The translations under genes were made by a program, and so were the position numbers. Of a stretch of 64,000 nucleotides of DNA, positions 42,874 through 51,304 are shown piece by piece. Where the stretch lies: contig JAFWRO010000014.1 in assembly GCA_017519885.1 (NCBI GenBank), forward strand, positions 49,851 to 113,850, read 5' to 3'. This DNA comes from Liminaster sp017519885 (GTDB lineage Bacteria; Bacteroidota; Bacteroidia; Bacteroidales; UBA3663). A model generated the notes under the pieces. It saw nothing but the letters and a program-made list of their open reading frames with translations, made no database searches and was not told where the DNA came from. The first letter of the stretch is position 1; each line of letters begins with the position of its first letter.

Positions 42874-43998
42874 CTCCCTCAGCACCCGATAGTACATCTC
42901 GATCGCCTCCCTTATCTCCGAAGGTCGGATATACTCATCAGCGGTATGACTGCGTGCCGAGTCGCCAGGTCCCATCTTCAAGCTTGGGAACCGCATCAGT
43001 GCCTGGTCGCTCAGCGTGGGCGAACCAAAAGGCTTACGCCCCAAAGCAACGATGCGTTGCAACAGCGGATGATCGACCGGTATGCTCGAAGGCTGCAGTC
43101 GCGTGCTGCGTGGTGTGAGTTCAATCACAGGTCCTTCTGCGCCCAATGGCGAAGCGACCTTGCCAACCTCTTTTCGCAACATCGCCACTACCTCTTCATT
43201 GCTGTAGGCATCGGTAGTGCGACAATCGACCATAAACGTACAGGTATCGGGTACTACGTTGTGCACCGTACCAGCTTGAACACCGGTCACCGTCACCTTC
43301 ACAGGCCCCAATAGCGCCGACACGTGTTCGAAACGGAAACTGCGCAAACGTTCAATGGCCTCCATAGCCAAATAAATCGCGTTCACGCCCTCGTTACGTG
43401 CTGCATGGCCCGACTTACCATGTGCAATACCATCGAGCACCACAAGCCCTTTCTCAGCAATGGCAGGCTGCATACCCGTGGGCTCGCCAACCAGTGCTAC
43501 ATCGATAGGTGGCAATTGTGGAAGGACGCTTTCGATACCATGCTTCCCGCTCACCTCCTCTTCGGCCGAAGCCAGGAAGACAAGGTTGTAACGCCTATCA
43601 CTACTTTGCCCCTCGCCCACCAGCATAAGGAAGACATGAAGCAGGGAGACAAGCGAAGCACCGTCGTCGTTCGATCCTAACCCATAGATACGCTCCTCCT
43701 GGCTTCCGTCTGCCAAAGTTACCACCTCGCGGCTGGCTCGAAACGGATCGTGCTGCCACGTCGAGACGGGCTTCACCGTATCGATATGGGCATTGAGCAG
43801 AAGCGTCGGTCGCTCAGCATCGTAGTATGGGTCAACGAGCCAAAGGTTATTGTCCGAACGATGCACAGTCAATCCCGTGCTGTTCAGATATTCTTGAAGC
43901 ATATCGGAAACGTGCGTCTCTTCACGACTCACCGAGGGAATCGCTATCATCTTCTCAAGCAGAATGACCGACTGAAGATAGGCTGTTTGGAGATCCAT
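42853..43998 (-). CDS. M20 family metallopeptidase (ArgE/DapE-type deacylase)
   Basis: 381 residues. Metal ligands and catalytic residues are visible: LLNAHIDTV (His), GLGSNDDGASLV (Asp), SAEEEVSG (catalytic Glu and ligand Glu), VGEPTG and the C-terminal ARSHTADEYI (His). A dimerisation domain sits in the middle (IAHGKSGHAARNEGVNAIYLA). Likely an N-acyl-amino-acid deacylase of arginine biosynthesis (acetyl- or succinyl-ornithine/citrulline); substrate choice is not resolved. The last six residues are encoded by a REP-like palindrome. Confidence 0.85.
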   Translation of the reverse strand: MDLQTAYLQSVILLEKMIAIPSVSREETHVSDMLQEYLNSTGLTVHRSDNNLWLVDPYYDAERPTLLLNAHIDTVKPVSTWQHDPFRASREVVTLADGSQEERIYGLGSNDDGASLVSLLHVFLMLVGEGQSSDRRYNLVFLASAEEEVSGKHGIESVLPQLPPIDVALVGEPTGMQPAIAEKGLVVLDGIAHGKSGHAARNEGVNAIYLAMEAIERLRSFRFEHVSALLGPVKVTVTGVQAGTVHNVVPDTCTFMVDCRTTDAYSNEEVVAMLRKEVGKVASPLGAEGPVIELTPRSTRLQPSSIPVDHPLLQRIVALGRKPFGSPTLSDQALMRFPSLKMGPGDSARSHTADEYIRPSEIREAIEMYYRVLREAAKDGC

Positions 43999-44086
43999 AA
44001 GAATTCAGTTTTGTCGCGTAGGGATAAGAAATGCGACGCAAAGATAATGAAAAATATTGAACATTGGCAATCTTTCGTCCAAAAAT

Positions 44087-44118
44087 TTTGAAAATAGCGG
44101 AAAATTATCTATCTTTGC
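44087..44118 (+). promoter_or_regulatory. Promoter for prfB
   Basis: TTTG at 44087-44090 and TATCTTTG at 44111-44118 with a 20-bp spacer fit the Bacteroidetes -33/-7 consensus. A mirror element CAAAGATA near 44039 serves the divergent M20 gene. Confidence 0.72.
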
Positions 44119-44163
44119 GCCACATTTTTCGAATATTTAAACCGGCAGATGCCGTTTTTTGCT

Positions 44164-45273
44164 ATGATTACGATAGAACAACTCAAGGCTGTACAGGATC
44201 GTTTGACCGACCTGCACCGCTATCTCAACATCGAAGACAAGAAGATTCAGCTCGAAGAAGAGGAACTTCGCACACAGGTGCCCGGATTCTGGGACAACCA
44301 GAAGGAGGCCGAGAAGCAGATGAAGGTGGTCAAAGGTATCCGCTCGTGGATTGATGCCTATAACAACGTGAAGGCCAACGTCGATGAACTCGCCACCGCC
44401 TTCGAATTCTACAAGGAGGAACTGGTAAGCGAAGAGGAAGTCGATGCCCAATACAAGAAGACTATCGACCTCTTCGAGGACGTCGAACTGAAGAATATGC
44501 TGCAAGGCGAGGAGGACCATATGAACTGCATCCTCAAGATCAATGCAGGTGCAGGTGGTACCGAGGCACAGGACTGGGCCGAACAACTCCAGCGCCTCTA
44601 TATGCGCTATGCCGAGGACCATGGCTACAAGGCCACTGTCCAGGATCTTGTCGAAGGTGACGATGCCGGCATCAAGTCGGTCACCATCGAAATCGATGGC
44701 GACTATGCCTTCGGTTACCTCAAGTCGGAGAATGGTGTGCATCGCCTCGTTCGCGTAAGCCCCTATAATGCACAAGGCAAGCGTATGACGTCGTTCGCTT
44801 CGGTCTTCGCCTTCCCCCTCATCGACGACACCATCGAGATCAAGATCGACCCAGGCAAACTCACTTGGGACACCTTCCGTTCGGGTGGCGCTGGTGGCCA
44901 GAACGTCAACAAGGTGGAGTCGGGTGTTCGTGCCCGCTATATGTACACCGACCCCTATACCGGCGAAGAGAAGGAACTCCTCCAGGCTTGCACCGTGACG
45001 CGCGACCAGCCCAAGAACCGCGAGATGGCACTCGAACTCCTCAAGTCGCAGATCTACAACATCGAACTCGAGCACAAGCGCGAGAAGCAGGCTTCAATCG
45101 AAGCTGGCAAGAAGAAGATCGAATGGGGTTCTCAGATTCGCTCCTATGTCTTCGACGACCGTCGCGTGAAGGACCATCGCACAGGCTACCAGACCTCCGA
45201 CGTCAACGCCGTGATGGATGGCAAGATCGATGGTTTCATCAAGGCCTACCTGATGGAATTCGGCGACAAGTAA
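44164..45273 (+). CDS. prfB: Peptide chain release factor 2
   Basis: 369 residues from MITIEQLKAVQDRL (an upstream in-frame ATG at 44149 gives five more residues). The GGQ motif (residues 244-246, in SGGAGGQNVNKVESGVR) and RF2-type domains are intact. The region where most bacteria carry the autoregulatory +1 frameshift (around LHRYLNIEDKK) is one continuous frame with no in-frame TGA, so this prfB seems not to use programmed frameshifting. Confidence 0.94.
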   Translation: MITIEQLKAVQDRLTDLHRYLNIEDKKIQLEEEELRTQVPGFWDNQKEAEKQMKVVKGIRSWIDAYNNVKANVDELATAFEFYKEELVSEEEVDAQYKKTIDLFEDVELKNMLQGEEDHMNCILKINAGAGGTEAQDWAEQLQRLYMRYAEDHGYKATVQDLVEGDDAGIKSVTIEIDGDYAFGYLKSENGVHRLVRVSPYNAQGKRMTSFASVFAFPLIDDTIEIKIDPGKLTWDTFRSGGAGGQNVNKVESGVRARYMYTDPYTGEEKELLQACTVTRDQPKNREMALELLKSQIYNIELEHKREKQASIEAGKKKIEWGSQIRSYVFDDRRVKDHRTGYQTSDVNAVMDGKIDGFIKAYLMEFGDK

Positions 45274-45297
45274 AAGAGCGTCTGACGACAAACAAAT

Positions 45298-45345
45298 GAG
45301 AGCCCGACGGCCAATCAACGAGAGAGCCCGACGGCCATAAAGCAA
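45298..45345 (+). repeat. 24-bp direct repeat GAGAGCCCGACGGCCA
   Basis: Two copies of a 24-bp unit starting GAGAGCCCGACGGCCA lie after prfB, with a degenerate third copy upstream (GAGCGTCTGACGACAAAC). Confidence 0.7.
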
Positions 45346-45354
45346 GACAAAGAA

Positions 45355-45390
45355 ACGTGCCAAGAACTTCAGTTAGTTCTCGGCACGTCT
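45355..45390 (+). terminator. Terminator after prfB
   Basis: Stem ACGTGCCAAGAAC pairing with GTTCTCGGCACGT, followed by a short T/A-rich stretch. Confidence 0.8.
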
Positions 45391-45433
45391 TATTATAAAT
45401 CTTCAAATTATATTTTCGAAGGCGAAGGTAACG

Positions 45434-45483
45434 TCCCTTAAAATCCCTTAGATTCCCTTAGAATCCCTTAATATCCCTTAGAC
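45434..45483 (+). repeat. Intergenic 10-bp tandem repeat (TCCCTTAGAT-like, 5 units)
   Basis: Five 10-bp units TCCCTTAAAA, TCCCTTAGAT, TCCCTTAGAA, TCCCTTAATA, TCCCTTAGAC lie between the prfB terminator and the convergent oadB-like gene. Confidence 0.88.
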
Positions 45484-45488
45484 ATTAA

Positions 45489-46646
45489 TTATCCCAGGAA
45501 AGCCAGCAGCACACCGGCAGCCACTGCCGATCCGATCACACCGGCCACATTCGGGCCCATGGCATGCATGAGCAGATAGTTGGTAGGATCGTATTGCAGG
45601 CCAATCTCCTGGCTGATGCGAGCCGAGTCGGGCACAGCCGACACACCGGCATTGCCGATGAGCGGATTGATCTTCTTGCCTTCGGGAAGGAACAGGTTGA
45701 AGAACTTGACGAAAAGCACTCCCGATGCCGTAGCCACGATGAACGACAGCGCACCCAGTGCGAAGATCTCGAGCGACTCAGCCTTCAGGAACGTCGATGC
45801 CTGGGTAGAGCAGCCCACCGTGAAGCCCAGCAGGATGGTGACGATGTCGATGAGCGGACCCTTGGCTGTGTCGGCCAGTCGGCGGGTCACCCCCGACTCC
45901 TTCAACAGATTGCCGAAGAAGAGCATACCCAGCAGTGGAAGGCCCGAAGGAATGATCCAAGTGGTAAGGAGCAGGCCCAAGATCGGGAAAACTATCTTCT
46001 GGCGCTGGCTCACCGATCCCGGTGCCTTCATGCGGATGCGTCGTTCCTTATCGGTGGTGAGCAGTTTCATCACAGGTGGCTGGAACACGGGTATCAGTGC
46101 CATGTACGAATAGGCAGCCACAGCAATTGCACCCATCATGTCTGGGGCCAGTTTGCTCGAAAGGAAGATGGCCGTAGGACCGTCAGCGCCACCGATGATG
46201 CCGATGGCACCTGCCTCCTGGGGTGAGAATCCGAGTGCCAGCGAAAGCATGTAGGCACCGAAGATGCCGAACTGTGCAGCAGCGCCCACCAGCACCATCT
46301 TCGGGTTGGCTATCAGCGCCGAGAAGTCGGTCATCGCGCCAATGCCCAGGAAGATAAGGGGCGGATACCAGCCTTGCTTCACACCGCTATAGAGGATATT
46401 CAGCACCGATCCCTCCTCGTAAATGCCGATTTTCAGTCCGGCTTCAAGTGGGAAAGGAATGTTGCCTACCAGAATGCCAAAACCGATGGGCACAAGGAGC
46501 ATTGGCTCGAAGTGCTTGGCAATGGCAAGGTAAATGAAAATGCAGCCGACAATCGTCATCACCACATTGCCGATTTCCACATTGCCAAAGCCCGTGTATT
46601 CCCAAAGGACTTGCAGATTCTCAATAAAAAAGTCTAACTTGTTCAT
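45489..46646 (-). CDS. Sodium-translocating decarboxylase beta subunit
   Basis: 385 residues, a multi-pass membrane protein of the OadB/MmdB/GcdB family: GIIGGADGPTAIFLSSKLAP (with the conserved membrane Asp), GNLLKESGVTRRLADTA, and the C-terminal NPLIGNAGVSAVPDSARISQ and HAMGPNVAGVIGSAVAAG. It couples decarboxylation of oxaloacetate, methylmalonyl-CoA or glutaconyl-CoA to sodium export. No alpha or biotin-carrier subunits are in the window; it lies 9 bp downstream of the Wzc-like kinase gene and may be read from it. Confidence 0.92.
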   Translation of the reverse strand: MNKLDFFIENLQVLWEYTGFGNVEIGNVVMTIVGCIFIYLAIAKHFEPMLLVPIGFGILVGNIPFPLEAGLKIGIYEEGSVLNILYSGVKQGWYPPLIFLGIGAMTDFSALIANPKMVLVGAAAQFGIFGAYMLSLALGFSPQEAGAIGIIGGADGPTAIFLSSKLAPDMMGAIAVAAYSYMALIPVFQPPVMKLLTTDKERRIRMKAPGSVSQRQKIVFPILGLLLTTWIIPSGLPLLGMLFFGNLLKESGVTRRLADTAKGPLIDIVTILLGFTVGCSTQASTFLKAESLEIFALGALSFIVATASGVLFVKFFNLFLPEGKKINPLIGNAGVSAVPDSARISQEIGLQYDPTNYLLMHAMGPNVAGVIGSAVAAGVLLAFLG

Positions 46647-46655
46647 TCGATATGT

Positions 46656-49181
46656 TTACTTTTTCTTCCTGAAGAAGCCTACGATGCGGCTGATGAGCCC
46701 TGGATGCTTCCCTTCGTCATTGTTATAGCCGTAGCCATATCCATAGCGATAGCCGTAACCATAGCCATATCCGTAACTGTAGCCATAACTGTATCCGTAC
46801 TTTTTGTGGTTCGACATCTGAACATCGTTCAGGATAATCGACACATTGTTCAGTTTCTGGGACTTCACTGCCGCCTCAATTTCGTTGATGAAGCGAAGGT
46901 CCGACTTGCCCGAACGCACCACATAGATGTTCCTGTCGACGTGCTTGTTGAGTGTCATCGGGTCGGCAATGACCAGATAGGGTGGCGAGTCGAGGATGAC
47001 ATAATCGTAAACCTTGCGCAGTTCGGCAATAAGGATGCCGAATCGGTCGGTCGACAACAACTCATTCGGATTGGGCGGCACGCCTCCCTTAAGCAGAAGG
47101 TCCAAGCCGGGGAACTCCTTGATGGGAACCACTGTCTGATGCCAGTCGTCTATTTCTCCGCTCAGGTAGTTCGACAATCCTTCCGATTGGGTACGCGGCA
47201 GGTCGAACAATCGGCGCTGACGGCCTTTGCGCAGGTCTGTCTCCACCAGGATCACCTTCTTGCCTATCGAGCAAAGGCTGATGGCTACATTGGCCGAAAC
47301 GAACGATTTGCCTTCACCTGGGATGCTCGAAGTAAACTGCAGCACCTTGCCCGACATGAAGCCGATGTTGGTGCGAATGGTTCGCATGGCTTCCGAAAGC
47401 ACCGATGACGAGCCCGAAGAGCCCTCTTCGGCCATATCCGTAGCCTTGAAGGCACGACCCTCTCTACGAGGCACGACACCCAGCAGGGGCACTCTTGTGC
47501 GCGAAACGATATCGTCCGGATTCTGCACCTTGGTCTTCATCAGCATCAGCAGATAGACGATGAGCAAAGGCAGGAGGAAGCCAATGACGAAGGCTATGAG
47601 GAGCACCTGTCGCTTGTTGGGGCCGACAAGCACGGTATTGTTCTCGGGATATTCCACCACGCGGGCAATGTCGGGCTCGGCCACGATGGTGAGCATCGTC
47701 TCTTCACGCTTCTTCTGCAGCAGCACATAGAGTGGCTCGATCACCGAACGTTCGCGTTCAATCTGGGCAAGGTTGATCTTCTGTCCGGGCACACTCGACA
47801 GGTAACCCTTCGAACGTCCCTGCTGACGTGCCAGTTCCGTACGCTGAAGCGTCAGACTGGTCTTCTGGTTGGCCACCGACTTCTCGATCACGGCCCTCAG
47901 GTCGGCAATCTGCTTGCTCAGGCGCTGCACCACAGGGCTGTTCTCCGACGAACCTGCCAGCAGTCGCGCACGCTCGATGCACGCAGTATTATAATTGGTG
48001 ATAAAGCCTACAATCGAAGGATCGCTCAGTCCCACATTGCTGGGCAGCACCGTATAGGGTTGGTTCGTCTTGAGTTCGTTGGCAATCATCTCAAGCAAGG
48101 TCAACTGCACGTCCACCTCCTGAATCTGCTGTTGTGCAGTCGCATCTGTATTGAGCGACAGTTTGGCCTGCGATTCCAGGTCAACCATTTGGTTCTTCGA
48201 ACTGAACTGCTGTATGTTGCCCTCCACGGCCGAAAGCTGTCCGCTCAGGTCCTCCAGACGATTGTCGATAAACTCCATCGTCTTGGCGTTCGACGTCATG
48301 TAGTAGGTCTTGGTCAGTTCGTTGTACTTCTCGATGGCCTTGGCCAGAACCTTCTCTGCACGCTCCGGATGGATGTCACGCATCACAAGTTGAAGTATCG
48401 AACTGGTGCTCATGCGCGAACTCTGGTCTTCCATCACCTCCACGCCAATCTGCCGGGCCAACTCGCGGGCTCGGGCTTGCGGCGAATAGAGCATGATGTA
48501 ATGCGAACCCGACATGAAGTAGTCGTACGATCCGCCCTTGAAGCGCGACATGGCCTCCTCCCAGAATCTGAAACGCACCTTTCCCCAATCGCCAAGGGGC
48601 AGTTCGTCACCATAGCGCAACACCTTGTCGGCATAAAGGGTCTCGCCGCCACTGCCGAACAGTCGGCGCACCGAAACTTTCAGCGACGCGCTATCGATCA
48701 CATCGTAGTCGATGCGGAACGTCGGGAGGTTGTTCAGGTTGATGCTGTCGCCAGGCGTGAACGTCATGCGAACCTCCTGGGGCAAAGTCTCGCGATTCAC
48801 CCAATGGTTTCGCACAAAGTACCGCACGTTAAGGCCCAACTCATCAACGACGGCCTGCAATACAGGCGTCGACTTGATGATGATTTTCTCGTTGGTCAGA
48901 CTGTTGTACGACTGCATGCCCGTCATGTCGGCAATGAACGACATCTGGGCACTCGAACTCATGCCGGCATTCTTGTCAGTGGTGACCATGACAAGTGCAG
49001 AGCTGTGATAAGTCTTCGGTTTAACATAAAGATAAACCGTCGCACAGCACAGACAAACAAAGATGGAGAGGATGATCCAATAGCGTAGCGCCCAAGTCAA
49101 TTCAAGGATGGCACGAAGACTCAGACCACTGCCCGATTGCAGTTCGTCCTCCTCCTGCTCATTGATGATATATTCACTCAT
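46656..49181 (-). CDS. Polysaccharide co-polymerase / BY-kinase (Wzc-like)
   Basis: 841 residues. N-terminal Wzz-type segment with two transmembrane helices (about residues 33-53, YWIILSIFVCLCCATVYLYV, and near 525-545) flanking a long periplasmic coiled-coil region, then a cytoplasmic BY-kinase domain: Walker A IPGEGKSFVSANVA near residue 620, Walker A' VILVETDLRKGRQRR and Walker B VILDSPPYL. The C-terminus is a tyrosine cluster of repeated Tyr-Gly (YGYSYGYSYGYGYGYGY and further), the expected autophosphorylation tail. It controls capsule or exopolysaccharide chain length. A downstream flippase is at 51.3 kb. Confidence 0.93.
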   Translation of the reverse strand: MSEYIINEQEEDELQSGSGLSLRAILELTWALRYWIILSIFVCLCCATVYLYVKPKTYHSSALVMVTTDKNAGMSSSAQMSFIADMTGMQSYNSLTNEKIIIKSTPVLQAVVDELGLNVRYFVRNHWVNRETLPQEVRMTFTPGDSINLNNLPTFRIDYDVIDSASLKVSVRRLFGSGGETLYADKVLRYGDELPLGDWGKVRFRFWEEAMSRFKGGSYDYFMSGSHYIMLYSPQARARELARQIGVEVMEDQSSRMSTSSILQLVMRDIHPERAEKVLAKAIEKYNELTKTYYMTSNAKTMEFIDNRLEDLSGQLSAVEGNIQQFSSKNQMVDLESQAKLSLNTDATAQQQIQEVDVQLTLLEMIANELKTNQPYTVLPSNVGLSDPSIVGFITNYNTACIERARLLAGSSENSPVVQRLSKQIADLRAVIEKSVANQKTSLTLQRTELARQQGRSKGYLSSVPGQKINLAQIERERSVIEPLYVLLQKKREETMLTIVAEPDIARVVEYPENNTVLVGPNKRQVLLIAFVIGFLLPLLIVYLLMLMKTKVQNPDDIVSRTRVPLLGVVPRREGRAFKATDMAEEGSSGSSSVLSEAMRTIRTNIGFMSGKVLQFTSSIPGEGKSFVSANVAISLCSIGKKVILVETDLRKGRQRRLFDLPRTQSEGLSNYLSGEIDDWHQTVVPIKEFPGLDLLLKGGVPPNPNELLSTDRFGILIAELRKVYDYVILDSPPYLVIADPMTLNKHVDRNIYVVRSGKSDLRFINEIEAAVKSQKLNNVSIILNDVQMSNHKKYGYSYGYSYGYGYGYGYRYGYGYGYNNDEGKHPGLISRIVGFFRKKK

Positions 49182-49210
49182 GTAGTGTGCTATTGAATGA
49201 AAGAATATTG

Positions 49211-49282
49211 TACCCAGACTGGGAATCGAACCCAGATCAAAGGTTTAGGAAACCTCCGTTCTATCCGTTGAACTATCCGGGC
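49211..49282 (-). tRNA. tRNA-Arg (anticodon CCT)
   Basis: Read on the minus strand: acceptor GCCCGGA/TCTGGGT, D-arm GTTC...GAAC, anticodon arm GAGGT-TTCCTAA-ACCTT with CCT at the anticodon, T-arm CTGGG-TTCGATT-CCCAG. The variable loop is 4 nt. CCA is not encoded. Confidence 0.93.
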
Positions 49283-49393
49283 AATCCAATGGGCCTTTTG
49301 CCGTTTTTCACACGCATATTACCCAATTTTGCGCGGCAAAGTTACAAAATAAATCAGAAAAACAAAAATATTTCGAAATAATTCTGCCTATTA

Positions 49394-49425
49394 TTTGCAT
49401 ATACCGACAATAATTGCTATTTTTG
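49394..49425 (+). promoter_or_regulatory. Promoter for the YqaA-like gene
   Basis: TTTG at 49394-49397 and TATTTTTG at 49418-49425, spacer 20 bp, 62 bp before the start codon. Confidence 0.68.
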
Positions 49426-49486
49426 CAACCTAAATTTAACCTTTGGACTGCGTGATCGAGGGTATTTAAGCGACACAAGATAACCA

Positions 49487-49942
49487 ATGGACGAGATACT
49501 GACCTGGGGATATCCGGGCTTGATGTTGTGCGGCTTCATTGCCGGAAGTTGCATTCCTATGAGCAGCGAGGTGGCACTCAGCACAGCCATCGCACTGGGT
49601 TGGCCGCAGTGGACTTCCCTCTTTTGGGTCTTCCTCGGCAACTGGCTCGGCGCTTCGACCAACTACATGATCGGGCGCTTCGCCTCGCTCGACTGGATTG
49701 AGCATTGGGTCAAGATCAAGAAGACCAAGCTCAGTTACATGCAGCACTTCCTGCAAGGCAAGGGCGTTTGGCTGGCACTCGTCAGTTTCTTCCCCACCCT
49801 GGGCAATGCCCTGGTCATCAGTTTCGGCATTTCCCGCACCCCCTTCTGGAAGGTCGGCATCCTGATGGCCATCGGCCGCTTCCTCCGCTACCTCGTCTGG
49901 ATGTGGATCACCCAAGGCGTCATCCAAGCCTGGTTCTCCTAG
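49487..49942 (+). CDS. YqaA/DedA-like inner-membrane protein
   Basis: 151 residues with four to five hydrophobic segments. The pattern GLMLCGFIAGSCIPMSSEVALSTAIALG, WVFLGNWLGASTNYMIGRF and GKGVWLALVSFFPTLGNALVISFGI is that of the YqaA branch of the DedA/SNARE-associated family, suspected lipid-related transporters or scramblases. Followed by a dense block of REP-like palindromes before ruvB. Confidence 0.85.
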   Translation: MDEILTWGYPGLMLCGFIAGSCIPMSSEVALSTAIALGWPQWTSLFWVFLGNWLGASTNYMIGRFASLDWIEHWVKIKKTKLSYMQHFLQGKGVWLALVSFFPTLGNALVISFGISRTPFWKVGILMAIGRFLRYLVWMWITQGVIQAWFS

Positions 49943-49974
49943 CCCCAGGGCCCCGTCCCCTCCTGTCCCCCGTC

Positions 49975-50155
49975 GCGGCCGTCCTTGGCCGCCCCCTCTT
50001 GTCCCCGTCAGCAGCCGTGTATGGCTGCCCTCGTGCCCCTCCCCGCGTCCCGCGTGTTTCTGTCGCGGCCATGCTTGGCTGCCCTCATGCCCTCGCGTCC
50101 CCGTCGCGGCCGTCCTTGGCCGCTAAGCGTCCCCGTCGCAGCCATCTATGGCTGC
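49975..50155 (+). repeat. Cluster of five REP-like palindromes upstream of ruvB
   Basis: Copies at 49975-49992 (GCGGCCGTCCTTGGCCGC), 50011-50028 (GCAGCCGTGTATGGCTGC), 50065-50082 (GCGGCCATGCTTGGCTGC), 50106-50123 (same as the first) and 50138-50155 (GCAGCCATCTATGGCTGC), each preceded by a CCGTC/CTGTC-type tail and separated by 13-36 bp of C-rich sequence. All are in the same orientation. The stem bases vary mostly in matched pairs. Confidence 0.92.
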
Positions 50156-50179
50156 CCATCATCACATCACCCATCAACA

Positions 50180-51217
50180 ATGACCAACGATTTCGACATA
50201 AGAGAAGCCTCCGAACCCTCGAAGTCCTCCAACGAAAAGGAGTTCGAGAAAGCCCTTCGCCCCCTCACCTTCGACGACTTCCAGGGCCAGGACAAGGTCA
50301 AGGAGAACCTGCGCATCTTCGTGGCTGCCGCCAAGATGCGCGGCGAATCTCTCGACCACACCCTCTTCCATGGCCCTCCAGGCCTCGGCAAGACCACCCT
50401 TTCCAACATCATCGCCAACGAACTCGGCGTGGGCTTCAAGGTGACATCGGGTCCTGTCCTTGACAAACCCGGCGACCTCGCCGGTCTGCTCACCTCGCTC
50501 GACAAGAACGACGTGCTCTTCATCGACGAGATACACCGTCTGTCGCCCATCGTCGAAGAGTACCTCTATTCTGCGATGGAAGACTACCGCATCGACATCC
50601 TCATCGACAAGGGCCCCGCTGCCCGCAGCATCCAGATCGACCTCAACCCGTTCACCCTCATCGGTGCAACCACGCGTTCTGGCCTGCTCACCGCTCCCCT
50701 CCGAGCACGTTTCGGCATCAACATGCACCTCGAATACTACGACACCGAGGTGCTTGCCGGCATCGTCGCACGTTCGGCCCGCATCCTGGGCATGGCATGT
50801 ATGGAGGAAGCCGCCATCGAGATCGCCTTCCGCAGTCGTGGCACACCGCGTATCGCCAACTCCCTGTTGCGCCGCGTGCGTGACTTCGCCATGGTGATGG
50901 GCAAAAACACCATCGACATCAAGATTGCCAAATACGCCCTCGAAGCCCTCGGCGTCGATAAGTACGGCCTCGACCAGATCGACAACAAGCTCCTCACCAC
51001 CATCATCGACAAGTTCAATGGTGGTCCCGTCGGCCTCACCAACATCGCCACCGCCCTCGGCGAAGACCCCGGCACCATCGAGGATGTTTACGAGCCCTAC
51101 CTCATCAAGGAAGGCTTCATCAAGCGCACCCCCCGCGGTCGCGAAGCCACCCCCCTCGCCTACAAGCACCTCGGCAAATCCCCCACCGGCGACACCCTCC
51201 AAGGCACCCTCTTTTAG
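50180..51217 (+). CDS. ruvB: Holliday junction branch-migration ATPase RuvB
   Basis: 345 residues from MTNDFDIREASEP; the in-frame extension to 49985 only translates the palindromes. Walker A GPPGLGKTT (about residues 65-73), FIDEIHRLSP as Walker B, sensor region TLIGATTRSGLLTAPLRARFG and the C-terminal winged helix EGFIKRTPRGREATPLAYKHLG are intact. Hexameric RuvB drives branch migration with RuvA in recombination repair. Confidence 0.96.
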   Translation: MTNDFDIREASEPSKSSNEKEFEKALRPLTFDDFQGQDKVKENLRIFVAAAKMRGESLDHTLFHGPPGLGKTTLSNIIANELGVGFKVTSGPVLDKPGDLAGLLTSLDKNDVLFIDEIHRLSPIVEEYLYSAMEDYRIDILIDKGPAARSIQIDLNPFTLIGATTRSGLLTAPLRARFGINMHLEYYDTEVLAGIVARSARILGMACMEEAAIEIAFRSRGTPRIANSLLRRVRDFAMVMGKNTIDIKIAKYALEALGVDKYGLDQIDNKLLTTIIDKFNGGPVGLTNIATALGEDPGTIEDVYEPYLIKEGFIKRTPRGREATPLAYKHLGKSPTGDTLQGTLF

Positions 51218-51231
51218 TAAGTGTTCCCGTC

Positions 51232-51286
51232 GGCAGCCGTCCTTGGCTGCCATCCCCCTGTTCCCGTCGCAGCCATCTATGGCTGC
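51232..51286 (+). repeat. Two REP-like palindromes between ruvB and the flippase gene
   Basis: GGCAGCCGTCCTTGGCTGCC (51232-51251) and GCAGCCATCTATGGCTGC (51269-51286), each preceded by TTCCCGTC. Confidence 0.88.
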
Positions 51287-51304
51287 CCTCACCCCGTCCC
51301 CACC

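Noticed and set aside
43064..43120. Additional REP-like element in the M20 gene
   Set aside because: GCAGTCGCG-type sequence resembles one arm only. There is no matching arm and no tail.
49985..50179. N-terminal extension of RuvB
   Set aside because: It translates the palindrome cluster; RuvB family similarity begins after 50180.
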